Assembly: GCA_964616395.1 (NCBI GenBank)
Contig: CAZTUT010000006.1
Coordinates: forward strand, 1 to 41,396
Length of the DNA: 41,396 nucleotides
Source: JALHMQ01 sp964616395
GTDB lineage: Bacteria > Pseudomonadota > Gammaproteobacteria > Burkholderiales > Burkholderiaceae_F
Direction: 5' to 3'
The position numbers and the translations under genes were made by a program. The notes under the pieces are model-generated. The model searched no databases. It was not told where the DNA came from and saw only the letters and a program-made list of their open reading frames with translations. Shown in pieces: positions 22,172 to 29,852 of the stretch. Each line of letters starts with the position of its first letter. Positions within the stretch are counted from its first letter, which is position 1.

Positions 22172-23392
22172 TCAGAGCACGCCGTCGCGGCGCAGCTGGT
22201 CGATCTCGGCGTCGTCGAGGCCAAGCACGTCGCGCAGCACCTCGTCGGTGTGCTGGCCGAGCACCGGCGGTGCGTGCGTGTACTCGATCGGCGTGCCGGA
22301 GAAGCGGATCGGATTGGCGATCGACGGCAGCGTGCCGGCACGCGGGTGCGGCAGGTCGACGCGCATTCCGCGCGCGACCACCTGCGGGTCCTCGAACACC
22401 TGCTTGATCGTGTTGATCGGCCCACACGGCACCTGGGCTGCTTCGAGCAGCGCGATCCACTCGCCCGAGCTGCGCTGCCGCAGCACCTCGGCCAGCGCCG
22501 GGATCAGCGTGTCGCGATGCGCGTTGCGGTCGGCGATGGTGGTGTGGCGCGGGTCGGCGGCGATGTCGGGGCGGCCGGCGGCGTCGCAGAAGCGCCTGAA
22601 CTGCTCGTCGTTGCCGACCGCCAGGATGATGTGGCCATCGGCCGTGGCGAACGCCTGGTAGGGCACGATGTTCGGATGGCCGTTGCCGCTGCGCACCGGC
22701 ACCGTGCCGCCGATCAGCCAGTTCATGCCCTGGTTGACCAGCACCGAGACCTGGGCGTCGAGCAGCGCCAGGTCGATCGCCTGGCCCTCGCCGGTGCGCT
22801 CGCGGTGATACAGCGCCGCCAGCACCGCGTTGGACGCGTACATGCCGGTGGTGATGTCGGCCAGCGCCACGCCGGCGCGCTGCGGGCCGCCGCCGGGGCG
22901 ATCGTCGCGCTCGCCGGTCACGCTCATCAGCCCGCCCATGCCCTGGATCAGGAAGTCGTAGCCGGGCCGGTTGCGGTACGGCCCGGTCTGGCCAAAGCCG
23001 GTGATCGAGCAATAGATCACGCGCGGGTTGAGCGCGCGCACCGTCGCGTAGTCGAGTCCGGCACGCGCCAGCGCGCCGACCTTGTAGTTCTCCACCACCA
23101 CGTCGCTGGCGGCGGCCAGCCGCTGCGCGATGCGCCGGCCCGCGGGCGTGTTGAAGTCGAGCGTGATCGAGCGCTTGCCGCGGTTGGCGCTGGCGTAGTA
23201 GGCGGCATCGACCTGTTCACCGGTGGCGCGATCGACGATCCACGGCGGGCCGAAGCCGCGCGTGTCGTCGCCGGCGCCGGGCCGCTCGACCTTGATCACG
23301 TCGGCCCCCATGTCGGCGAAGATCTGCGTAGCCCACGGCCCCGCCAGCACGCGCGACAGGTCGAGGACGCGGATTCCCTTCAGCGGTCCCAT
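22172..23392 (-). CDS. CaiB/BaiF family (class III) CoA-transferase
   Basis: This 406-residue protein opens MGPLKGIRVLDLSRVLAGPWATQIFADMGADVIKVERPGAGD, the family N-terminus. It continues with NRGKRSITLDF, VENYKVGALARAGLDY, GFGQTGPYRNRPGYDFLIQGMGGLMSVTG and the catalytic D179 in VALADITTGMYASNAV. Class III enzymes activate an acid by taking CoA from another thioester, commonly succinyl-CoA or a pathway product. In this operon it probably makes the CoA ester that the acyl-CoA dehydrogenases, MaoC and crotonase then handle. The ATG at 23392 lies 13 bases after the preceding dehydrogenase stop. Similarity to the other CaiB protein in the window is only family level. Confidence 0.94.
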   Translation of the reverse strand: MGPLKGIRVLDLSRVLAGPWATQIFADMGADVIKVERPGAGDDTRGFGPPWIVDRATGEQVDAAYYASANRGKRSITLDFNTPAGRRIAQRLAAASDVVVENYKVGALARAGLDYATVRALNPRVIYCSITGFGQTGPYRNRPGYDFLIQGMGGLMSVTGERDDRPGGGPQRAGVALADITTGMYASNAVLAALYHRERTGEGQAIDLALLDAQVSVLVNQGMNWLIGGTVPVRSGNGHPNIVPYQAFATADGHIILAVGNDEQFRRFCDAAGRPDIAADPRHTTIADRNAHRDTLIPALAEVLRQRSSGEWIALLEAAQVPCGPINTIKQVFEDPQVVARGMRVDLPHPRAGTLPSIANPIRFSGTPIEYTHAPPVLGQHTDEVLRDVLGLDDAEIDQLRRDGVL

Positions 23393-23405
23393 CGGCGCCG
23401 CAACC

Positions 23406-24545
23406 TCAGGGCCGCATCGACTTGGCGATGATGGTGCGCTGGATCTGCGAGGTGCCGCCGCCGATCGTCGACTGCATGCCCTCGCGGAAATAGCGCTCCA
23501 TGTCGGCATCGGGCAGCATCGCGTGGCCGCCGAGGATCTGCATGCCGTTGCGCGTCACCGTCTGCAGCGTCTCGGAGGCGAACAGCTTGGCCATGCTGAC
23601 CTCGCGCGAGCACGGCACGCCGCGCGTGGCCAGATCGGCCGAGCGATACACGAGCAGGCGCGCCGCGTCGACCTGGGTCTGCATGTCGGCCAGCATGTGG
23701 CGGATCACCTGGAAGTCGAAGATCGGCTTGTCGAACTGCACCCGCTCGTGCGCGTAGCGCAGCGCGTCGTCGACCGCCTGCTGGGCGTTGCCCACGTAGC
23801 CGGCCGACACCGCGATGCGCTCGAGCTCGAGGTGGTCGGTGATGATCGCCCAGCCCTGTCCCAGCTCGCCGATCAGCTGCTCGCGCTCGACCCGCACGTC
23901 GTCGACGAAGATCTCGTTGGTGCCGGTGGCGCGCCGCGACAGCGTGGGCAGGCGCCGCACGTCCATGCCGGGCGCCGTGTTCGGCACCATGAACACCGAC
24001 AGGCCGGCGTGCTTGCGCGCGTCGGGGTCGGAGCGCACCAGCATCGCAATCACCGCGTTGTCGGCCGACGCGCCGCTGCACCACAGCTTCTGGCCACGCA
24101 GGCGCCAGCCGTCGCCGTCGGGGATCGCGCGGGTACGCGTGTTGGCGGCGTCGGAGCCGGCCTGCGGCTCGGAGATCGAGATCGAGAAGCGCAGCTTGCC
24201 GGTCATGAACGGCTCCAGGTAGCGCTCCTTCTGCGCTGGCGTGCCGAACTTGACGATGTTCATCGCCGTGAACGTGGAGACCATGAAGCCGGTGGCGAAG
24301 TCGAAGCCGTAGCGCGACAGCGCCTCGCACATCAGCGCGTAGTCGAAGATCGTGCCGCCGAAGCCGCCGTGGTCCTCGGGGATCAGCAGGCGCAGCCAGT
24401 CCTGGCCGGCGATCTTCGCGTAGCCCTCGTACGGATACTCGCGGTTGCTGTCGCACCTGCGGATGTACTCGCGGCCGATCTCCCGCTCCATGAAGCGGTC
24501 GACCTGCTCCTTCCACATACGCTGTTCATCGGTCAGGAAATTCAT
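23406..24545 (-). CDS. Acyl-CoA dehydrogenase with displaced catalytic Glu (IVD/LCAD-like)
   Basis: The 379 residues carry the usual blocks: LRLLIPEDHGGFGGTIFDYALM, FSISISEPQAGSDAANTRTRA, KLWCSGASADNAV, RRATGTNEIFVDDVRVE, ERVQFDKPIFDFQVIRHMLADM and QILGGHAMLPDADMERYFREGMQS. The common catalytic motif YEGTSQ is GGGTSQ here, with Gly363 at the Glu site. HLELERIAVSAG (E242) resembles the LDLERL segment of isovaleryl-CoA dehydrogenase, whose Glu is the base instead. A branched-chain or otherwise bulky acyl-CoA is therefore plausible. It overlaps the MaoC gene by ATGA (24542-24545). Confidence 0.93.
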   Translation of the reverse strand: MNFLTDEQRMWKEQVDRFMEREIGREYIRRCDSNREYPYEGYAKIAGQDWLRLLIPEDHGGFGGTIFDYALMCEALSRYGFDFATGFMVSTFTAMNIVKFGTPAQKERYLEPFMTGKLRFSISISEPQAGSDAANTRTRAIPDGDGWRLRGQKLWCSGASADNAVIAMLVRSDPDARKHAGLSVFMVPNTAPGMDVRRLPTLSRRATGTNEIFVDDVRVEREQLIGELGQGWAIITDHLELERIAVSAGYVGNAQQAVDDALRYAHERVQFDKPIFDFQVIRHMLADMQTQVDAARLLVYRSADLATRGVPCSREVSMAKLFASETLQTVTRNGMQILGGHAMLPDADMERYFREGMQSTIGGGTSQIQRTIIAKSMRP

Positions 24546-25015
24546 CGGGCAGCAGGCTCGGCGTGGGGTCGGGGGGTGATCAGCCGCTGGTTGCGCACCA
24601 GCAGGCTGAACTCGCAGGTCAGGACGATCTCGTTGCGCTGGTTGATCGTGTCCAGCCGCATCGTGGCCACGCCATGCTGCTCGCCGCGGGCACGCAGGCC
24701 AACGATCTCGGTCGACGCATACAGCGTGTCGCCGATGAAGGTCGGCTTGGTGAAGCGCAGCTTGTCGACACCATAGAAGGCCTCGATCAGCTCCGGGTCG
24801 AAGCCCAGCAGCGCATTGGACACGACGAACACCAGGCCGCCCTGCACGAGGCGCTGGCCGTACAGCGTGTTGCGCGCGAACTCGACGTTGGAGTGCAGCT
24901 CCAGCCAGTTGCCGGTCAGCATGCAGAACTGCACGACATCGGTCTCGGTGATCGTGCGCCCGCGCGAGACGCGGCGTTCGCCCAGCACGAGGTCGGGGTA
25001 GGGGGCCTGGATCAT
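24542..25015 (-). CDS. MaoC-like hotdog-fold hydratase (operon D)
   Basis: The 157-residue single-hotdog protein contains RTITETDVVQFCMLTGNWLELHSNVEFARNTLYGQRLVQGGLVFVVSNALL, the MaoC hydratase pattern in which a D/N-x(4)-H pair forms the active site. KLRFTKPTFIGDTLYASTEIVG and INQRNEIVLTCEFSLLV follow. It would add water to a trans-2-enoyl-CoA, giving an (R)-3-hydroxyacyl-CoA. At the first catalytic position the sequence reads TGNWLELHSN rather than TGDxNPIH, so details may differ. It resembles the MaoC protein at 31388-31861 in size and layout. The ATG at 25015 overlaps the TRAP permease stop by 4 bases. Confidence 0.88.
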   Translation of the reverse strand: MIQAPYPDLVLGERRVSRGRTITETDVVQFCMLTGNWLELHSNVEFARNTLYGQRLVQGGLVFVVSNALLGFDPELIEAFYGVDKLRFTKPTFIGDTLYASTEIVGLRARGEQHGVATMRLDTINQRNEIVLTCEFSLLVRNQRLITPRPHAEPAAR

Positions 25016-26952
25016 TGCGGTGAACTTTCTGCGGGGGAAGCCGCCGCCGCACGACGGCGCCGCACGAACTGCACGGCCACGAAGCCGGCCAGCATCAGCA
25101 GCGCACCGGCGTCGTACACGGGACCCGGGATGAAGAACAGCGTGGCGGTGGCCAGCAGCCAGGCGCGACCGGCCCAGCCCGTCGGGCCGGCCAGGTAGCC
25201 GATGGTGGCGCCACAGGCCGAGACCATCGCCAGCAGCGTCACCGCCAGCGCGTAGGCCACCTCCATGGGCGGCGCCGGCAGCAGCAGCGCGGGCCGGTAG
25301 ACGAACATGAACGGAATCACGTAGACCGCCGCGGCAACGATCATTGCGTACTTGGCCACGGTCCAGAACCGCTGCTGGGCGATCGCCGACGCTGCATACA
25401 CGCTGGCGCAGACCGGTGGCGTGATCGCCGACAGGATCGCGAAGTAGAAGATGAACAGGTGCGCGGTCAGCGGCGGCAGGCCGAGCTTGGTCAGCAGCGG
25501 TGCCGCCACCGAGGCGGTCAGCACGTACGAGGCGGTCGTGGGCACGTCCATGCCGAGCAGGATGCACAGCAGCGCCGCCAGCACCAGCGCCGTCAGCAGG
25601 TGACTGCCGGCCAGCGAGATCAGCTCGGAAGAAAACTTCGAGCCCAGCCCGGATGCGCTCAGGACCGAGGTCAGGATGCCGGCGCAGCCCAGCAGCACGG
25701 CGATCATGATCAGGCCCTTGCCGCCATCGACCAGGCCATCCCACAGGTTGCGCCCGAACAGACCCAGCTCGGCGGCGACACGGCCGCCGCGCACCCCCGC
25801 CAGCAGGCGGAAGCCAGCGGCTGCCAGCAGCAGCACGCCGCTGGCGACGGCGCCGGCCATCGTTGGCGTGTAGCCGCGCACCAGCATCAGGATCAGCGCG
25901 CCCACCGACAGCGCCAGCGGGATCGCCTTGTGCGAGTCGATCGGTGTGCGCGGCGCGGCATCGCGCGCCAGCTGGTGGCGCCGCGCATACAGGTCGACGC
26001 TGATGAAAATGACCGCGAAATACAGCACTGCCGGCAGCGCGGCAGCGAGCGCGACGTTCAGGTACGGCACGTTCAGCAGCTCGGCCATCAGGAACGCGCC
26101 GGCGCCCATGATCGGCGGCATGATCTGGCCGCCGGCCGAGGCACTGGCCTCCACGCCCGCAGCGAAGGCTTTCGGATAACCGGCGCGCGCCATCGTCGGG
26201 ATGGTCAGCGTGCCCACCGCCATCACATTGGCCACCGCCGAGCCGGAGACGGTGCCGAACAGCGCCGAGGTCACGACCGCGACCTTGGCCGGCCCGCCGT
26301 GGCCGCGGCCCGCAACCCGGGTGGCGACCTGCACGAAGACCTCGCCGGCGCCGGTGGCCATCAGCAGCGACCCATAGATCACATAGATCGCGATCACGCT
26401 GGTGCCGATGTCGGCCATGAAGCCGAACACGCCGCTGGTCGATCCGTACAGCGTGGTCAGCATCGTATCGAGCGAGACGCGCGGCGGCTGCCAGGTGCCG
26501 CTGATCAGCGTATTGCCGAATGCGTAGTAGACGAGACCGATCACGGTGAGCACCGGCAGCGACCAGCCGAGCATGCGCTGCGTGGCAGCCAGCAGCGCCA
26601 GCAGCAGGCCGGCCGCGATCAGCGCATCGACCCGCGTCAGGTCGTTCATCACGTCCATGAAGCGGGCTTCACTGGCCGCCGCATGCAGCCCGCCAACCAG
26701 TCCGACCAGCGCCAGCACCAGCAGCAGCGCCCGCAGCGCCGGCGACCCCTTGGCACCGGGTTGCGCCAGACTCCACAGCGCCAGGAACACCGCCACGCCG
26801 ATGAAGATGCCGCGCTGGACCAGCGGCGCGAACGGCCCCTGCGCCGCCGTGTAGATGTGGAACAGCGCGTAACCGGCGCAGACCGCAGCGAACAGCCGCG
26901 CGCCGAGGCGTGCCAGCGTTCCGGGCGCTGCGCCGGCCGCGCTGTCGGTCAC
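25012..26952 (-). CDS. TRAP transporter fused permease (4TM-12TM, TAXI-associated)
   Basis: The 646-residue membrane protein combines the small and large TRAP permease parts in one chain, as is usual with TAXI receptors. After an N-terminal hydrophobic part come landmarks of the fused family: GSTSGVFGFMADIGTSVIAIYVIYGSLLMATGAG, SALFGTVSGSAVANVMAVGTLTIPTMARAGYPKAFAAGVEASASAGGQIMPPIMGAGAFLMAE and LLGMDVPTTASYVLTASVAAPLL. Many more segments follow. The start is GTG at 26950-26952, overlapping the TAXI gene stop by GTGA, so coupling is likely. With the TAXI protein it imports a carboxylate by secondary transport. Confidence 0.95.
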   Translation of the reverse strand: MTDSAAGAAPGTLARLGARLFAAVCAGYALFHIYTAAQGPFAPLVQRGIFIGVAVFLALWSLAQPGAKGSPALRALLLVLALVGLVGGLHAAASEARFMDVMNDLTRVDALIAAGLLLALLAATQRMLGWSLPVLTVIGLVYYAFGNTLISGTWQPPRVSLDTMLTTLYGSTSGVFGFMADIGTSVIAIYVIYGSLLMATGAGEVFVQVATRVAGRGHGGPAKVAVVTSALFGTVSGSAVANVMAVGTLTIPTMARAGYPKAFAAGVEASASAGGQIMPPIMGAGAFLMAELLNVPYLNVALAAALPAVLYFAVIFISVDLYARRHQLARDAAPRTPIDSHKAIPLALSVGALILMLVRGYTPTMAGAVASGVLLLAAAGFRLLAGVRGGRVAAELGLFGRNLWDGLVDGGKGLIMIAVLLGCAGILTSVLSASGLGSKFSSELISLAGSHLLTALVLAALLCILLGMDVPTTASYVLTASVAAPLLTKLGLPPLTAHLFIFYFAILSAITPPVCASVYAASAIAQQRFWTVAKYAMIVAAAVYVIPFMFVYRPALLLPAPPMEVAYALAVTLLAMVSACGATIGYLAGPTGWAGRAWLLATATLFFIPGPVYDAGALLMLAGFVAVQFVRRRRAAAASPAESSPQ

Positions 26953-27923
26953 TTCACCGACTCCCAGAACTTACGTGCGCCCGGATGCAGCGGCACGCCG
27001 ATCTTCTCGCTGGCCAGCGCCTGCGCCTTGAAGTCGAAGTCCTTCAGGTGCGGCCAGGCATCGATCAGCATCTGGCGGTTGTCGTAGATCGCCTTGGCGA
27101 TCGCGAACGCGGTGTCGTCGTTCATCTGCGAGCGGCGCGTGCCATAGACGATCAGCACCGACGGCGCATTGACCGCCGGCTCGCCCTGCATCACGTTCGG
27201 GATCTGCGTGAAGCCAACACCGCGTACCGCAGCGGTGATCTTCGCCTGGTCGTCGGCCGAGAAGCCGAGCAGCCGCATCGGGGTGGTCACCATCAGCTCG
27301 CGCAGCGTGGAGTCGACGCCGCGGCCGGGACCGTACTTCGAGTAACCGACGATCTGGCGGTTCTGGATCGCCTCCACCGCGTCCTTGACCGTACCCGGCT
27401 GATAGGCCGGCTCGATGCCGAGCGCGGTGAACACCTGGCGCGTCAGCTGCTCGGCGCCGCTGCCGCGGATACCCGGGTTGAGCTTCTTGCCGGCCAGTTC
27501 CTTCAGCGAGCCGACCTTCGACTCCTGCGACACGGCCACGTTGAGCACCGAGATGTCGTACGAGTACAGCGCCACCAGGTCATCGACCATGCGGCCGTTG
27601 AAAGGACCCGTGCCGGTGATGGCCTGGATCGCGGTGTCGGTGGCGATCAGGCCGAGGTCGAGTTCATTGCGCGTCAGTCGGCGCACGTTGTCGACGCTGG
27701 CGCCGGTCTCGATGTGGGAGATGTTGGCGGCCGGGATGCCGGCCTTGATCGCCTTGGCCATCGCCGCCGACACCGTGTAGTGGCTCGACGTTGAATTGGT
27801 CGAGCCCAGCACCAGCGTGCCTTTGACCTGTGCGATGGCGCCGAGCGACAGGCCGCAGCCCAGCGCGCCTGCGGCGGCGAACATCAGCGCGCGTCGGCCC
27901 GCGCGTCTCGGATTGATCTGCAT
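26949..27923 (-). CDS. TAXI family TRAP transporter substrate-binding protein
   Basis: This 324-residue exported receptor has a signal peptide (MQINPRRAGRRALMFAAAGALGCGLSLGAIAQ) and the TAXI pattern: LVLGSTNSTSSHYTVSAAMAKAIKAGIPAANISHIETGASVDNVRRLTRNELDLGLIATDTA, then ELAGKKLNPGIRGSGAEQLTRQVFTALGI. It feeds the fused TRAP permease encoded next. AAGGAG lies 7 bases before the ATG at 27923. It is the first gene of an eight-gene operon that runs to 19059 with mostly 4-base overlaps. One of the paired operators (27952-27969) lies 29 bases upstream of its start codon. The ligand is unknown, probably an organic acid. Confidence 0.93.
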   Translation of the reverse strand: MQINPRRAGRRALMFAAAGALGCGLSLGAIAQVKGTLVLGSTNSTSSHYTVSAAMAKAIKAGIPAANISHIETGASVDNVRRLTRNELDLGLIATDTAIQAITGTGPFNGRMVDDLVALYSYDISVLNVAVSQESKVGSLKELAGKKLNPGIRGSGAEQLTRQVFTALGIEPAYQPGTVKDAVEAIQNRQIVGYSKYGPGRGVDSTLRELMVTTPMRLLGFSADDQAKITAAVRGVGFTQIPNVMQGEPAVNAPSVLIVYGTRRSQMNDDTAFAIAKAIYDNRQMLIDAWPHLKDFDFKAQALASEKIGVPLHPGARKFWESVK

Positions 27924-27951
27924 GTCGTCTCCTTCCGGGTCTGCCCCATTT

Positions 27952-27969
27952 ACCGACCATCTGGTCGGT
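27952..27969. promoter_or_regulatory. TetR-type operator, copy 1 (TAXI operon side)
   Basis: ACCGACCATCTGGTCGGT has perfect 8-base inverted arms around TC. The same arms recur in copy 2 at 28094-28111. It lies 29 bases before the TAXI start codon, placed to block that operon. Binding by the TetR protein encoded at 29853-30518 is inference from proximity. Confidence 0.78.
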
Positions 27970-28064
27970 TAACGGCCAGTCTGCGACGCCGGCACGCGCC
28001 TGTCACGCTGCACCGCCGCAAATTTCGTTCGCAAAATGGAAGAAACGCGACGTGCGATGCTGGA

Positions 28065-28093
28065 TTGACGCCGCAGACCGGCCGTGACAACAT
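28065..28093 (+). promoter_or_regulatory. Possible promoter of the atuA-like operon
   Basis: TTGACG (28065-28070) is followed after 17 bases by the weak box CAACAT (28088-28093). Operator copy 2 starts at the next base, so a bound repressor would cover the transcription start. Confidence 0.4.
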
Positions 28094-28111
28094 ACCGACC
28101 ACATGGTCGGT
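28094..28111. promoter_or_regulatory. TetR-type operator, copy 2 (AtuA operon side)
   Basis: ACCGACCACATGGTCGGT has the same perfect 8-base arms as copy 1, differing only in the two central bases. The centres are 142 bases apart. It lies directly downstream of a possible promoter for the atuA-like gene. Confidence 0.78.
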
Positions 28112-28154
28112 TTTACTCCAATCGATGGCTCCGGCCAGGCCCAGGGGGAGCAAG

Positions 28155-29522
28155 TTGAGCACTGAGTGCGTGCGGGTCGGCTGCGGCAGCGGCTTCTGGG
28201 GCGACGCGTTCGACCCGGCGATGGAGCTCCTCGAGCACGGCCAGCTCGACTTCCTGTCGTTCGACTTCCTCGCCGAGCTGACGATGGCGCTGCTGCAGCG
28301 GCAGCGCGCACGCGAGCCTGGCGCCGGCTATGTGGAAGACGCGGTCGACTTCATGGCCGCGATGGCGCCGGTGGCGCGCGCCAACGGCACGCGCCTGGTG
28401 TCCAACGGGGGCGGCGTCAACCCGCAGGCCGGCGCGACCGAGCTGGCGCGGCGGCTCGCCGAGCGCGGCCAGCGCGGCACCCGCATCGGCGTGGTCGGCG
28501 GCGACGACCTGCTCGGACGGCTCGACGCGCTCGCGCAGCAGGGTGTGGCGCTGGATAACGCGGTGACGGGCGAGGCGGGCATCGATCGCATCCGCAAGCG
28601 CATCGTCTGCGCCAATGCCTATCTGGGCTCCGAAGGCATCATCGACACGCTGAACGCCGGCGCCGACATCGTGCTGACCGGCCGCGTGGCCGACAGCGCG
28701 GTGTTCGTCGGTCCGATCATGCAGCGGCTCGGGATCGGCTACGGGCAGCCCGACGTGGTGGCTGCCGCGATCGCCGCCGGTCACATCGCCGAGTGCGCGG
28801 CCGGCTGCACCGGCGGCATGTCGTCGCGCTTCGACACCATGCCGGCGATGGGCCGCGTCGGCTTCCCGATCATCGAGTTCGAGCGTGACGGCCGCTTCGC
28901 GATCACCAAGCTGCCCGGCACCGGTGGCCGGGTCGACAGCTTCACCGTCAAGGAGCACCTGGTCTACGAGATCGGCGACCCGCGCAGCTACGCGGTACCC
29001 GACGGCGTGGCCGACTTCACCTCGCTGCAGCTGCACGACGACGGCACCGACCGGGTCGCCGTCAGCGGCACGCGCGGCGCGCCGCAGCCCGAGCGGCTCA
29101 AGGTGCTGATCGGCTACAGCGACGGCTGGATCGGCGAGGGCCTGCTGATGTTCCCGTGGCCGCATGCGTTCGCGCGCGCGCAGAAGGCGCGCCAGACGCT
29201 GACCGAGCGCTTCGAGCGACTTGGCCTCGCACCGCAGGAAATCGAGTGGTCGTATGTCGGCATCAACACGCTGCACGGTCCGGCCGCGCCGCTGCCCGAG
29301 TACGTGAACGACCTCAACGAGGTCGGGCTGCGGGTGGCGGTGCGCACTGCCTCCCGCGAGGATGCCGACAAGGTGCGACGCGCCTGCGCGCAGATGTGGA
29401 TCATGGGCCCGGGCGGCACTGCCTTCGGCGTTCCCATGAAGCCGCGGCCGGTGGTGTCGCTGTGGCCCACGTTCATACCGCGCGAACTGGTGCCGTGGAA
29501 GACGGAGATCATCGAATCATGA
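28155..29522 (+). CDS. AtuA family protein, main domain (DUF1446)
   Basis: The 455-residue protein matches the main domain of AtuA (acyclic terpene utilisation family): VGCGSGFWGDAFDPAMELLEHGQLDFLSFDFLAELTMALLQ, RLVSNGGGVNPQAG, ANAYLGSEGIIDTLNAGADIVLTGRVADSAVFVGPIM and CTGGMSSRFDTMPAMGRVGFPIIEFE. The biochemical function of this family is not known; members sit in CoA-ester catabolic operons. The start TTG at 28155 is preceded by GGGGAG. Longer frames upstream cross the operator and were rejected. The C-terminal AtuA domain is a separate gene starting in the overlapping ATGA at 29519-29522. No geranyl-CoA carboxylase genes are present, so a citronellol pathway is unlikely. Confidence 0.9.
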   Translation: MSTECVRVGCGSGFWGDAFDPAMELLEHGQLDFLSFDFLAELTMALLQRQRAREPGAGYVEDAVDFMAAMAPVARANGTRLVSNGGGVNPQAGATELARRLAERGQRGTRIGVVGGDDLLGRLDALAQQGVALDNAVTGEAGIDRIRKRIVCANAYLGSEGIIDTLNAGADIVLTGRVADSAVFVGPIMQRLGIGYGQPDVVAAAIAAGHIAECAAGCTGGMSSRFDTMPAMGRVGFPIIEFERDGRFAITKLPGTGGRVDSFTVKEHLVYEIGDPRSYAVPDGVADFTSLQLHDDGTDRVAVSGTRGAPQPERLKVLIGYSDGWIGEGLLMFPWPHAFARAQKARQTLTERFERLGLAPQEIEWSYVGINTLHGPAAPLPEYVNDLNEVGLRVAVRTASREDADKVRRACAQMWIMGPGGTAFGVPMKPRPVVSLWPTFIPRELVPWKTEIIES

Positions 29523-29848
29523 GCAGCGCTGCCCGCTCCGAACTGCTGGCCGACATCGCCGACATCCGCTCCGGCGACAAGGGCGACAACGTGTCGATCG
29601 GCGTGCTGGCGCGCCAGCCGTCCGACTATCCGGCACTGCTGGCCACGCTGACGCCCGAACGGATCGGCGCGCTGTTCGGCGGCTGGGTAAGCGGCCCGGT
29701 GCGCGTGTTCCCGATGCCCAACATCGACGGCTGCCTGGTGTTACTCGAGCAGGGCTTGGGCGGCGGCGCCACGCGCACGCTGCGGCTCGACCAGACCGCC
29801 AAGGCGCTCGGCAACGCGATCCTGCGGCTGCCGGTGAGCCGGCCCTGA
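29519..29848 (+). CDS. AtuA C-terminal (ferredoxin-fold-like) domain as a separate small protein
   Basis: The 109-residue protein begins RSELLADIADIRSGDKGDNVSIGVLARQPSDYPALLATLTPERIGALFGGWVSGPVRVFPMPNIDGCLVLLEQGLGGGATRTLRLDQTAKALG. This matches the C-terminal segment of full-length AtuA proteins (RSGDKGDxxNIGV... signature). Here it is its own gene, overlapping the main-domain gene by ATGA. The two products are therefore expected in similar amounts and probably bind each other. The gene ends 4 bases before the convergent TetR gene. Function is unknown beyond the family link. Confidence 0.88.
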   Translation: MSSAARSELLADIADIRSGDKGDNVSIGVLARQPSDYPALLATLTPERIGALFGGWVSGPVRVFPMPNIDGCLVLLEQGLGGGATRTLRLDQTAKALGNAILRLPVSRP

Positions 29849-29852
29849 GATG

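Noticed and set aside
25459..27087. 542-codon plus-strand open frame opposite the fused TRAP permease
   Set aside because: The translation is Gln/Arg/His-rich with no domain. The minus strand encodes an intact, well-conserved permease.
28155..29848. Citronellol/geraniol (Atu) pathway
   Set aside because: Only the AtuA family is represented; geranyl-CoA carboxylase subunits and other atu genes are absent from the window.
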